Origin: Trichomonas vaginalis G3
Lineage: Eukaryota; Parabasalia; Trichomonadida; Trichomonadidae
Direction: 5' to 3'
Assembly (NCBI RefSeq): GCF_026262505.1
Contig: NC_067208.1
Coordinates: 17,307,962-17,371,961 of the forward strand
DNA: 64,000 bases
Shown piece by piece: positions 1 to 9,648 of the stretch. How positions within the stretch are numbered: the stretch's first letter is position 1; each line of letters begins with the position of its first letter. The position numbers and the translations under genes were made by a program. The notes beneath the pieces were generated by a model. That model ran no database searches, was not told the origin of the DNA, and saw only the letters and a list, made by a program, of their open reading frames with translations.

Positions 1-1568
1 TATTGAAATCCACGGCGAGGAGGAGCTGTCGAATCTTTTGCTCCAACAGATCTCAAATATTCTCTAACAGGTCCATTTGAAACACTTAATGGTGTATCTC
101 CAAATTTGCTGGCAGCGTTTTTGTCTGCTCCGCTACCAACAAGATATTTAATTACATCAAGATGATTATTTGCAGCCGCTATGATGAGTGGTGTTTTTCC
201 TTTGAGATTCTTTGAATCCTTATTAGCTCCTTTATTTACGAGTAATTTAACAACATCTAATTTGCCATTTGCAGCAGCCCAATAAAGTGCTGTATCACCA
301 AATCTGTTCTTTGCCTCTTTGTTTGCACCAGCGGATAAAAGGTAATTAACCATATCATAGCGTCCATTTGACGATGCTTTGATAAGCGGAGTATCACTGG
401 AATTACAAGTGGAGTCGATCTTTGATCCGATGGAAACAAGATATTTCGCAACATCTACATTTCCATAGCGAGATGCTCTAATAATAGGTGTCTCTCCATC
501 ATCATTCATTGGCTCTCTGGCAGCTCCATTTTCAATCAGGGATCTGACAAGCTTGAGATTTCACTTTTCACAAGCTTCTAAAAGAGGATTCTTGCCAAAT
601 TCGCCCTTCTTGTCACTTAATCTAACTTCTATTGCTCGTTGTAGCATCCTGTAGTTTCCTTTGGTTGCGAGGTCATTAAGTAAATTGTAGGCTCCCCAGA
701 AATCTTCTGTATACCTTAGTTGATCCATCCTTGCAACATAATCTTCTGTTGTTTCTGGCATTGCTTCTGTGGCTGCTGCTTGTTCTTGTGCATCGGCTGC
801 TGGAGGAAGAACACCAGATCTATTACCTCTTGTTTGATCAGCGAGTTCCTTTCTAGATCTTCTAGTTCTTCCGTTTTCTTCAGATGCATTTGAAGATTTC
901 GGACTTCTTGTAGAGACAAGGCGTTCTTCAGATGCATTTGAAGATTTCGGACTCCTTGTAGAGACAAGGCGTTCTTCAGATGCATTTGAAGATTTCGGAC
1001 TCCTTGTAGAGACAAGGCGTTCTTCAGATGCATTTGAAGATTTCGGACTTCTTGTAGAGACAAGGCGTTCTTCAGATGCATTGGAAGATTTCGGACTTCT
1101 TGTATAGGTAGGGCGTTGCTCAGAAGTAAATGATTGCGCTGAAGTTGGGGCTTGAGCCTGGTTACGTAATTCGTCCAATTGTGATTGTAATTTTGCGATT
1201 GATTCTTCGAAATCTTTATTAACTGGTTGAGTAGATGGTTTCTGGTCATTTTCGCTTAATGCATCAACAACACTGTCTAAAACTCTCAAATCCATACTTT
1301 TACTCATTGATTTCAGAACTATAACAGCATCTTGAAAATTTTTGACAGTAACATTAGCAGAATGTGTATAGCTAAAGAGATCCTTTTTGGAAATCTCTGA
1401 TGCTCCTTGTTGGAGGATAGTACAGTAATCGTCGGAAGATAAAATTGCTGATTTAAGAAATTGTTTGATATCTTCTTCTTCGAAAATAGTAAAGAGTTTG
1501 TCTTGTGATATGTAATCTTTGATGTGAGATCCAATGTATTGGTAATTCTGTGTTATATCAGTATCCAT
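1..1568 (-). pseudogene. Ankyrin-repeat protein with in-frame TGA, runs off left edge
   Basis: The start is taken at 1568 because MDTDITQNYQYIGSHIKDY aligns with the first residues of three other ankyrin genes in the window. The N-terminal ~110 residues are the helical domain shared by these genes. A Q/E-rich linker follows, then a tandem 16-residue repeat (core ERLVSTRSPKSSNASE, five 48-bp copies). A TGA at 561-563 interrupts the frame exactly where ankyrin repeats begin (ACEK-stop-NLKLVRSLIENG). The paralog at 30907 reads ACERGNLRLVKSLIE, so the stop replaces a glycine, as GGA to TGA would do. The same frame then stays open to base 1 with about five ankyrin repeats (for example DTPLIKASSNGRYDMVNYLL). 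Ankyrin repeats bind protein partners; the target is unknown. It is a recent pseudogene, a truncated protein or a readthrough gene. Confidence 0.8.
876..1115 (-). repeat. 48-bp coding minisatellite, 5 copies
   Basis: Five head-to-tail 48-bp units start at 876, 924, 972, 1020 and 1068. They encode a 16-residue Ser/Arg/Lys/Pro-rich unit in the linker of the ankyrin gene. Copies differ by only a few bases. The unit is a multiple of three, so copy-number change keeps the frame. The segment looks disordered and phosphorylatable. Confidence 0.9.
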
Positions 1569-2184
1569 ACTAAAAATTTTTTGGAAATAAGTGAACTGAT
1601 TACTTTTCGGATCAATTTCTCTCAAAAAAAAATATAACTCGCCTCGAAAATCAATATTATAAAAATATCAAATAACACAATATACACAGCAAATATTATG
1701 ATATCTTAAATTTTACTGGTTCTCAATTTATTTTACATTTTTCATCAAACATGTGAAAATTTTTGATAAATATCAACGAGATTTATGAATAAACTTTCTA
1801 TTTATGAACATATTAACGGTATTTTATGTTGTATGATCGCGATAGTATTCCTTCTCATGTGAATTACATATCAAATCTTATTTTATTGTTCTATTACAAA
1901 TCAAATTTAAAATTGACTTATGTAATATTACGTTATGACAAAGTGGGTTGTTCACTTTTCAGTATTTGTTGAATTTACAACTATAAGTTACCTAATATAA
2001 CAAAGGGTTATGAATATGAAATCAGAATGTAGCTACCTCCTTTTGATCCCTAGATGCTACGGGGGTTTCCTACCATCCTATATATTATATAACACATATA
2101 ACAGAGCCATTATATAAAAGTTTAGTAAGTTTAGTGATATAAATAAATTTTATTATATATAACAAACAAAATATATTAAAAAAA
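1569..2184. other. Intergenic, no gene seen
   Basis: AT-rich spacer between the first ankyrin gene and the coiled-coil gene. A short GC-richer patch lies near 2030-2085 (contains GCTACGGGGGTTTCC). I see no ORF, RNA gene or paired repeat that I can support. Confidence 0.5.
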
Positions 2185-3459
2185 TTATAATTTCGATGCA
2201 ACATCTCCTGATGTATTAAGTGTTTTCTTTCTAGCGATAGAAGACATTGCCTTTTTGATCATTTTCATTTCCGCGTCATCGGCTTTGTGTCTAGACAAAA
2301 TTAATGTTGTATTCTTTGATTCAACGTTGTTTTCTTTTTGTCCTCCAGTCAGAATAGGAAGTTTTGTGGATTGCGTTGACATCTTTTTATCTATTTGTTG
2401 GAGATACTGTTTAAGCATGTTCTGTTCATCTAGATGTTCTTGTATTGTTCTTTCAAGCTCTTTGTTGCGTTTTACTTGACTTTCGTATCTCATTTTATCA
2501 TTATTTCTTTCACTTTCGATATAAGCACGTAATTCCTTATTAACCTTTTGCGCATTCTCAAGTTCTTGTCTATCCAATGCTTTCATGTGCTTTTTAATGT
2601 GTTCTTTTCCACGATTTATTTCTTCCATCACATGTTGATATTCTTTATAGGTATTCTCGTAGTTTTGGGACTCCATATCGTAATGCCTTGCAAGAGTAGT
2701 GACTTCTCTTTGTAAAATCGAGTCTTCAAGGCGAGTATCGGATATCTGTCTTGGTTGTGGTTTATTTAGCTGTTTTTCGAACTTCATTGTTGTCTGTAAT
2801 GCTTCCTGCTTAAATTCTCTTGTTTCTTGATGCATTTTATCGTATTGTTGCTTGAAATTATCAACATCAATTTGGGCGGAAGCGTCTATTTGAGCCTTTT
2901 GGTCATTTAACTGTTCTACAATTGTTTGGAGTGACTGTCTTTCGCGTTCATTAACTTGGCATAGTCTTTTTAAGTATTGAGTGTTTTCTATGACTTCTTC
3001 CTTGCGTTTTCTGACGGCAAGAAACTCATCTCTAATTTCTATAAGTCTTTTTGAAACATCTTCCGCGTAATCTGAAAAATCTTTTGTAAATTGGTCTTGA
3101 AGTGAATTATGTTGATTAATAATAGAATTAATACTGTTAGATAAGATTTTTGTGTATTCCATATGTGTTATAAATATGTTTTTCGATGCTTGTTCCGGAG
3201 AAAAAAACTTTTGATCAGCGACAGCTTCGAAATCTCGTATTAAAGCATGGATATCCGAGCATGCTTGTGAAAACTCTGCACATTTTTCTGAGAGATTTCG
3301 AATTTGGGCATCTTTATCTGCAATATCTTTTTTCATAATTTCAATTTCCTGCTTTTGATGGGCTAATTCAACGGCAGGAGACATTCTAAACTTCTTTGTA
3401 GATGTTTTGAGAACAGGATCAAGATCCCAGACCGGAGGCCCAAAGATATCCTCCGACAT
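2185..3459 (-). CDS. Coiled-coil protein, paralog of the 60704 gene
   Basis: 424 residues from the ATG at 3459 (four earlier codons open only from TTG). A short N-terminus (MSEDIFGPPVWDLDP) precedes almost continuous heptad-like coiled coil rich in Q, E, K and R, and a basic C-terminus. Residues ~70-130 (FEAVADQKFFSPEQ ... SNSINSIINQHNSLQDQF) align with FQKLGQYQFFDSNE ... RNGINNLITKHQNLSSNF in the gene at 60704, so the two are paralogs. There is no signal peptide or membrane segment. A cytoskeletal or axonemal role would fit a flagellate but is inference; no named family is recognised. Confidence 0.85.
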   Translation of the reverse strand: MSEDIFGPPVWDLDPVLKTSTKKFRMSPAVELAHQKQEIEIMKKDIADKDAQIRNLSEKCAEFSQACSDIHALIRDFEAVADQKFFSPEQASKNIFITHMEYTKILSNSINSIINQHNSLQDQFTKDFSDYAEDVSKRLIEIRDEFLAVRKRKEEVIENTQYLKRLCQVNERERQSLQTIVEQLNDQKAQIDASAQIDVDNFKQQYDKMHQETREFKQEALQTTMKFEKQLNKPQPRQISDTRLEDSILQREVTTLARHYDMESQNYENTYKEYQHVMEEINRGKEHIKKHMKALDRQELENAQKVNKELRAYIESERNNDKMRYESQVKRNKELERTIQEHLDEQNMLKQYLQQIDKKMSTQSTKLPILTGGQKENNVESKNTTLILSRHKADDAEMKMIKKAMSSIARKKTLNTSGDVASKL

Positions 3460-3852
3460 AGTTTTTTTCAATAACGTAGGAAAAGTGACAACATATCAAT
3501 AATCAGGTTCTATGATTAATTCTTGATAAGGAAGATAGTTAGATAGAACAACTATAGGAATTTTTATTAATATGATGTAAAAGTCAATATTTGCTAAGAG
3601 ATATGAAATTGATATAAGAAGTTGGTATAACATAATAGTATTGATCTGTTGGTTATTATAATTCATATTTAAATCATTAAATGAATTCATTGCCATGGAA
3701 ATGAAGTTAAATTCTTGTATTATCATAAGATATTGAATTGAATCTTTCAAAGTCATTAAATATATTCATTAATTAGATCTGTAAATAGTGAATATATAAA
3801 CACCTAACTGTGATAGACTGGATAAATATTAAAAATTTATAAAACAAACAAA
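3460..3852. other. Intergenic, no gene seen
   Basis: AT-rich spacer. An 86-codon open frame at 3496-3756 (minus) has biased Ile/Asn/Tyr/Leu composition and no recognisable domain, so I do not call it a gene. Confidence 0.4.
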
Positions 3853-5562
3853 TTAATTTTTATTTTTCAATTTTTTCTTTTTCATAACAGATGGAATTGA
3901 AGGAATTGTTTCAATAATTCCGAGCATCTCATTCCATTGATGTAAATCTCCTTGATGGAATAAATTTTCTTTATTCGAAGCTTCATAATTTGCCAGCTTA
4001 GTCAAAGTAGACATAGCTCTGTTATGCATTTGTATAAACAATCTTGATATAGAACTCTGATGGTTTGCAATATCTATTTTTGCAATTTCGATATTTCGGC
4101 CAATTTCATCATTCTTTCCTTTCATTCTCTCCAATTCGAACTTCTTCATTTCATCTGTAGAATAAACTCCGATTTCTTTGAGCATAGAACTGTTTTCTTG
4201 TGTTAATTTCAAAACTTGTCTTCGCAAAGTAATAATCTGCTCTGACTCATGCTTTAAATCGTTTTCTATTCTCTTGTAACTTGTATCTGGCTCGAAAATT
4301 TGATCCGTGATTTGAATAATATCTTCGAAATTCTTTGCAACCTTCAAATCACCATATTTCTGGATGTAATCGAGTTCAATCTGTTTTTCATGATAATATT
4401 TATCAATGATATCAAGATAAATTGGAAAATTTTCAATATTTTCAGATAATAATTTTCTATTTTTCTTCAAATTTTCTTCTTCTCGTTGTAGATCTGATTT
4501 ACAACTTGCCTTCTCTGTTTGCATGGTCGATAATTCTAATTTCATTTGACAAACTTTTTCTAAAGTTACGGCGTAATAAGATTTAAATTTCTCTGATGCT
4601 TCATGAGCTGCTTTCGAAAGACTTTTAATTGCTTCTGCTGTTTCGCTAAGATCATTTCGAGTTTTGTTCAATTTAATATTTAAATTTGTAATTTGACTTT
4701 TTAGTAGCTTATAATCATTGGAAAACTGTCTGTATTTTTGTACACCTTCTTCTAATGATGAAACTAGTTTGTTTTTTTCTAATTGCAATTCGTCAAAATT
4801 AATCGTTTTTTGTTCAGTTTGAGAGTTTCTAAACGAATTGCGAGTTTGTATAGATGAGTTCATTGATTCGTGTATTTGACTAGTTAAATCTTGTATTCTA
4901 AGATCTAAATCGTTTATTTGTGTTGAATTTTTTGAAGAAGTTGTTGAATAAAACTGTTGTTTCATTTGCAATTTTGCAGTTTTCTTCGTAATTGACGATA
5001 TTCCCTTGGAAAATTCGTTTATTTGTTGTTTTATGCTTTGTAAATTCTCATCTGGTTCAATTCGTTCAGAACCGGAGATAAAATCTTCTAATTGTTCTTT
5101 TGAAGAACTCAAATTATTAACTGATGCTATTGTTTCTGTAAATTGGCTTCGAAAATTTGTAAGTTCATCTTGAATTTCTTCGTAACGTGTGTCTAAATTC
5201 TGCTTTTCTTTGTCTAATTCATATAATTTCGATAAAGCTTTAGATATTGCTTGGTCTGCTTTTTGAGAAAGAGATTTTAATTGTTGGGTTTGATAATATT
5301 GATTTTCTTGGAATTCTTTCCATGCACTCTTAATTGTTTCGTCGTATCTATCAAGAGTCATCATTCTGCTCCTATATTCATCTTCCGTTATTTTATATTT
5401 TTTATACAAATGCGAGACAGATTCACGCTTTTGAGAATATGTATTCACATGTTCTGATAATTCATCTCCAATCATTACTAATTGTCTTTTAATAATCATA
5501 TTTGAAGAATCAGTATCTTTATTCTTTACATTCTTCATAAAAATGTTTGATAAAGAAATCAT
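3853..5562 (-). CDS. Long coiled-coil protein
   Basis: 569 residues from the ATG at 5562. Nearly the whole length is predicted alpha-helical coiled coil, with many Q, E, K, S and N residues and few prolines, ending in a lysine-rich tail (MKKKKLKNKN). There is no transmembrane segment, signal peptide or catalytic motif. Residues ~60-110 (YKITEDEYRSRMMTLDRY) form a short less regular region before the main coil. It resembles flagellar or cytoskeletal coiled-coil proteins in general composition only; I do not recognise a specific family. It lies downstream of the coiled-coil gene at 2185 on the same strand, with separate spacers. Confidence 0.8.
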   Translation of the reverse strand: MISLSNIFMKNVKNKDTDSSNMIIKRQLVMIGDELSEHVNTYSQKRESVSHLYKKYKITEDEYRSRMMTLDRYDETIKSAWKEFQENQYYQTQQLKSLSQKADQAISKALSKLYELDKEKQNLDTRYEEIQDELTNFRSQFTETIASVNNLSSSKEQLEDFISGSERIEPDENLQSIKQQINEFSKGISSITKKTAKLQMKQQFYSTTSSKNSTQINDLDLRIQDLTSQIHESMNSSIQTRNSFRNSQTEQKTINFDELQLEKNKLVSSLEEGVQKYRQFSNDYKLLKSQITNLNIKLNKTRNDLSETAEAIKSLSKAAHEASEKFKSYYAVTLEKVCQMKLELSTMQTEKASCKSDLQREEENLKKNRKLLSENIENFPIYLDIIDKYYHEKQIELDYIQKYGDLKVAKNFEDIIQITDQIFEPDTSYKRIENDLKHESEQIITLRRQVLKLTQENSSMLKEIGVYSTDEMKKFELERMKGKNDEIGRNIEIAKIDIANHQSSISRLFIQMHNRAMSTLTKLANYEASNKENLFHQGDLHQWNEMLGIIETIPSIPSVMKKKKLKNKN

Positions 5563-5889
5563 TCTGGCATTTTTTATGATGACTAAACTATTTCCTATCT
5601 AATATTAAGATTATTAAAATCAAACAGCAATTTTAAACACTGATTCATTGAAATTTTTTCTAAAATATAGAATTTCGGTGGTAGTAAGACAAAAATGAAC
5701 AATTTGAATGTTAAAATGGAGGTACTGCGCTATTTCAAAGATATGAAAGTAACCTTATAGGCAAAATATAATTATTTGATTAATTATTAGAAAATATCGA
5801 ACAATTCTAATTGTATTCGATAGTTTAAGTAAAACTATTGAACTGGAAATAGAATAGCCTGTTTATTTACATTAAAACTATAAAAAAAA
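5563..5889. other. Intergenic, no gene seen
   Basis: AT-rich spacer between the long coiled-coil gene and the Rab gene, both on the minus strand. Nothing further is supported. Confidence 0.4.
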
Positions 5890-6480
5890 TTAGCAACTGC
5901 AATTTCCCTTTGGAGCATCGGGCTTGGCAACGTCAACACTTTGCTTTGTGCGTAGTCTAGATGATGTAGGATTAAACTTCAAGTATTCTTCGCAGGCATC
6001 TTCGAATACTTCAGTAACTCCTTTACCAGTAAGCGCACTTGTTTCACGATAGATAGCACCTATTGATTCAGCAAGTTTCTCGCCTTGTTCAGCAGTGACT
6101 TTTCTTCCTGGTAAATCAGATTTATTTCCAACTAATACAGTAATGACTCTTCCGTCATTAACTTCGCATATTCTATCATGCCACTCATTAATGGCATCCA
6201 TTGTTTGCGGTAATGTTAAATCGAACATTAAAATTGCAATTTTTGTATCGCGATAATATTGTGAAGTAAGTGATCTATAAGCTTCTTGACCAGCAGTATC
6301 CCAAATAAGAAGATTTACATTGGTTTTACCGACTTTTAGCTTGGCGTTGCAAAACCCAGCTGCAATTGTTGGAGTAGTTGTTCCAGAAAACTCACCAGTA
6401 AGAAATCTCAGTGAAACACATGTTTTTCCTACTCCGGATTCTCCAACAACAACTACTTTGAGTGTTAAATCTTGAGACAT
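5890..6480 (-). CDS. Rab family small GTPase
   Basis: 196 residues from the ATG at 6480. An ATG eleven codons upstream is less likely because Rab proteins start only a few residues before the first beta strand. G1 is GESGVGKT, the switch I threonine lies in TTTPTIAAG, G3 is WDTAGQE, G4 is NKSD and G5 is ETSA. The C-terminus GNCSC ends in a CXC-type geranylgeranylation signal. Rab GTPases cycle between GDP and GTP forms to direct vesicle tethering and fusion. The pattern LKVVVVGESGVGKTCVSLRF is Rab5/Rab22-like, but subfamily assignment needs a tree. All nucleotide-binding motifs are intact. Confidence 0.95.
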   Translation of the reverse strand: MSQDLTLKVVVVGESGVGKTCVSLRFLTGEFSGTTTPTIAAGFCNAKLKVGKTNVNLLIWDTAGQEAYRSLTSQYYRDTKIAILMFDLTLPQTMDAINEWHDRICEVNDGRVITVLVGNKSDLPGRKVTAEQGEKLAESIGAIYRETSALTGKGVTEVFEDACEEYLKFNPTSSRLRTKQSVDVAKPDAPKGNCSC

Positions 6481-7005
6481 TGAACAAAATTCTTTGTACC
6501 GAAAAACCGTCAAATGTAAATTTGTTAGGAAAAAGTTGTTATTTAGCCAATTCTTTGATAGAATTCGCGGATTTTTAGGATTTGACGAAATCCGAAAACG
6601 ATGGAAACAATTTACGAAATCTCATTTGAAAATTTTTTTGACACTCGAACTAATTAACTCAATAATATTATTACTTAATATTGTTACAGCACTTACTCAT
6701 AATTATGCGGTAATCGGATCGAAAAAATCAAACATAACCCTTAAACTTAAAATTCAGCTTCAAAGTATACAAAGCAAGAGGATCGTGGTGGTAAAGTCCA
6801 TCAAGCTATCGATAGTTCTTTAAATTAGAAGATAAATCAATATACTTTTTCAAATTAATTGAATAAAAAAGTTATATGAGAGTATTATTTTCTAAATTAA
6901 GAAACCATCATGAAGATAAAATAAATTTTTACAACTCTATTGATTTGTAACGCCGTTGATAGTCTTTTTTTGGGATATTAAAAACTATTTGAAAAAATAT
7001 AATAC
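6481..7005. other. Intergenic, no gene seen
   Basis: Spacer upstream of the Rab gene and downstream of eL31. A 109-codon plus-strand frame starting at 6494 has no domain and covers the Rab promoter, so I reject it. Confidence 0.4.
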
Positions 7006-7338
7006 TTACTGATCAACAACCTTTGTTGTTTGAAGGCCATTGAAGGAAGCAACGTTCTTGTAGGATGCAATTGTAACCATCTTTTCAGCATCTTCCTCGT
7101 CAGCCTTGCGCTCGAAAACGACACGAACGCGTGTTGGTGGGCAGTTCTTGCCATGGATCCAGATGCGGGAGTTAAGTTCTGGGTCGATTTTAACGACTTC
7201 TGTGTGCATCATTTTCTTGGCTGCAGCTGTGATGAATTTGATAGCTCTCTCAGCACGGAATCTGCGTGTTGTTCCGTGGACAGCCTTTTGAAGGTGAATT
7301 GTTGTTTCAAGCTTTGCTGGAGCGAGTTCCTTTGGCAT
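7006..7338 (-). CDS. RPL31: 60S ribosomal protein eL31
   Basis: 110 residues from the ATG at 7338 (MPKELAPAKLETTIHLQ). The upstream in-frame ATG gives an odd MDHHCI extension and is unlikely. The family core is clear: TIHLQKAVHGTTRRFRAERA, then IKFITAAAKKMMHTEVVKID, then NSRIWIHGKNCPPTRVRVVF, close to the usual eL31 length of 110-125. eL31 sits near the polypeptide exit tunnel of the large subunit. The leader is very short, with a likely initiator just upstream of the ATG. The gene is intact. Confidence 0.96.
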   Translation of the reverse strand: MPKELAPAKLETTIHLQKAVHGTTRRFRAERAIKFITAAAKKMMHTEVVKIDPELNSRIWIHGKNCPPTRVRVVFERKADEEDAEKMVTIASYKNVASFNGLQTTKVVDQ

Positions 7339-7341
7339 AAT

Positions 7342-7348
7342 ACAATGA
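7342..7348 (-). promoter_or_regulatory. Candidate trichomonad Inr (TCATTGT)
   Basis: On the minus strand TCATTGT ends 3 bases before the eL31 ATG. It fits the start of the known trichomonad initiator consensus (TCA then Y, T and W), in which transcription begins at the A. A 7-bp match in AT-rich DNA is weak alone; its place before a highly expressed ribosomal protein gene raises the odds. Confidence 0.35.
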
Positions 7349-7800
7349 TGGTCCAAATCTAACCGCCAACAATTTCATACTTTAGATCTCTGCTGATATC
7401 ATGATACCTAAATGCTATATTATATAAAAAATCTAATTACTTGCTCAAATTCCGTAAAATTACAATTGTGCATACAAATTCATCCAAGCTTTGACGAACA
7501 AGCAAACTATTTGGCGACGGCTTAAGTATTAAGCCTATACTTTGCAACTGTGGAAGCGAAATTATTGATTTTCATTCATTGATCTTTCATTACTTTCAAT
7601 GACATAACGAATACTTGTGTTGATGGTTTGTTTTTAACCTTTTCCTGCCCGTTGCTTTGTTTCAATAATATTATGAATGTAAAACTCCGGAAGAAATTTA
7701 GATATCAAAAAAAATGAGTGATTACAAAATAAATGGTAAGTATTTATAAATAGTATAATATATATTACTGAAATCACAAAGAAAACTATATAAAACAAAG
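7349..7800. other. Intergenic, no gene seen
   Basis: Spacer between the second ankyrin gene and eL31. I see no supported feature apart from the Inr candidate at its left edge. Confidence 0.4.
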
Positions 7801-8882
7801 TTATGTTGCTCCAAGATTTCGAAGAATTGTCTTAATATCGTTATTATTGGTACTTCTAAGTGGTGTTTTGCCTTTATTGTTCTTTTCATTAAGTTTAATA
7901 CCTTTAACTGTAACAAGGAACTTCACAACTTCAACTCTACAGTGGTCACAAGCTTTATGGAGTGCTGTATCGCCACCAATATTCTTGGCATTAATATCAA
8001 GTCCTGGGAGTGTGCAAAGGTACTCAACTACAGGAAGACGATCCCAATAACAAGCATGATGTAATGCTGTCCATTTGTTAATTGTATTTGTGCAAGCAAT
8101 ATCAGCACCACATTCTGCAAGCATTTTTACAAGCGGTAGATTGCCTTTTGAAGCTGCATATAAAAACATATTAAACCTCGTCTTATTTCATGATATCTAT
8201 TCTCGATTGCATATTTCATTGATATTTTATCACCTTCGTCTGCAATATTCCTTAAAATGTCATAAACTTTGTAGAAATCTTCTTCTTTGACGTATTCATG
8301 TGTTCTTTCGAACTCATCACGTATTGGAGCGTATTGTTTTAAGTTTTCGATGTGAATTGTGTTAGTAGGAGTCGGTGAATTGATAGATGCCTCTTTTAAC
8401 ATTTCAATTTGCTGCTTTAAATCTTCAATAGTGGCTGCCTGTTGAGCGATTTCAACATTTGCTGTTGAAATTGATTTTCTGCTTAAAAGATTTGGATTCT
8501 TTCCCTTCATGTCGTTAATTTCTTTTCGTAGATGAATTAATTCTTCATCTTTTGTTTTTATTGTATCTAACATCTCCTTAACTGAAGATTGAAGAGCTCG
8601 AATAACAGGTGCCTTTAAGAAATTACTCAAAACGTCACATAGAGCCAAAGCTTGGTCAAAATCATGACCAAGTTCGACTTTGACGTATTGGAAGATTTTG
8701 AAGGAGTCTATTGGATCATATTTAAAATATGAGTCTTCAAAAAGGTTCCTTGCTTGTGATACATTTAATGTTGCAAGTTCCAAAATCTTGCATGTGTCCT
8801 GTATGTTGTATGACTCAACAAATGTATGATTTTCTAGTTGGTTCCCTATATCATTAGCTACCTGTCGATAGTTGATAGTCAT
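7801..8882 (-). pseudogene. Ankyrin-repeat protein, one frameshift
   Basis: The ATG at 8882 (MTINYRQVANDIGNQLEN) begins the shared N-terminal helical domain, followed by a coiled-coil linker (~residues 110-170) and the conserved pre-ankyrin helix (EEDFYKVYDILRNIADEGDK). The frame then runs into nonsense near 8170. The ankyrin repeats continue in another frame from about 8169 to 7801 (FLYAASKGNLPLVKMLAECG, WTALHHACYWDRLPVVEYL, DTALHKACDHCRVEVVKFL, ending KTILRNLGAT). A single one-base-class indel between ENRYHEIR and MFLYAASKG explains the break. About three repeats remain. As in the other three ankyrin genes, it is close to intact but interrupted where the repeats begin. Confidence 0.8.
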
Positions 8883-9648
8883 TTGTAAAATTGATTGAAA
8901 ACTCTGCTTTTACGAAAAAAAACGTTCCAAGACGATAAAAGGTACATTGAATTCCAAAAACAATTATAGTTTCAATTCACATTTATTTTTATTTTGCATC
9001 TGCGAAATCAACTTAATGATAAAAATAAATAAATTGAACGTGCATTGAAAAAATTGCTCAATTTTTCAAACAACTCATAATCGTTGTCGATTATTCGAAT
9101 TTTGATATATTAATATTGCAGTACAGAGTTAAATCTATTTTAAATTCGGTTTTTAAAAAAAGTAAACTTTTGCGGTTTGAGTGATAAAATTGCGATTTCG
9201 GTGTTAATAAATCAACATTATCATCGAGCTATTTGAAATATTTAAGTTATATGATTTTTGGAAAGCTCCCGCAATATTTGATCAGCAATTTGAAAAAAGT
9301 TGAAATCTAGAAAATAAATTTCATTATGCATTAAGAACTCATAAAGCATACATAATTTTGCCAAATCGCCCTTGTCATCCAATTCATAATATTCAAAGTT
9401 GCTTGACTATAATCCTGTTTAAATAAGACGATTATTTAATAAGCCTATATGTATTACAGCTTGTCTTAAGGATAATTTTTAAAAGAAATTGTTAATTCGT
9501 AAAAAAGATATATTTATCTTTTATAATTGATATCAGTTGATATAAAACTTTCGTATTTTTGACTAAATTATATATTTCTTATCAAACAGTTCCCACAAAA
9601 ACAGTTCTAATTTCATAAAAAAAAATACAAAAAATATAATCTTTATTC
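8883..9648. other. Intergenic with possible coding relic
   Basis: AT-rich spacer. On the minus strand about 55 codons (9409 to 9242) read like protein (ELDDKGDLAKLCMLYEF, then FQIADQILRELSKNH) but have stops on both sides and no suitable start. It may be a fragment of a lost gene. Nothing else is supported. Confidence 0.3.

Noticed and set aside
2041-2085. GC-richer patch as an RNA gene
   Set aside because: No stem of useful length and no Pol III boxes.
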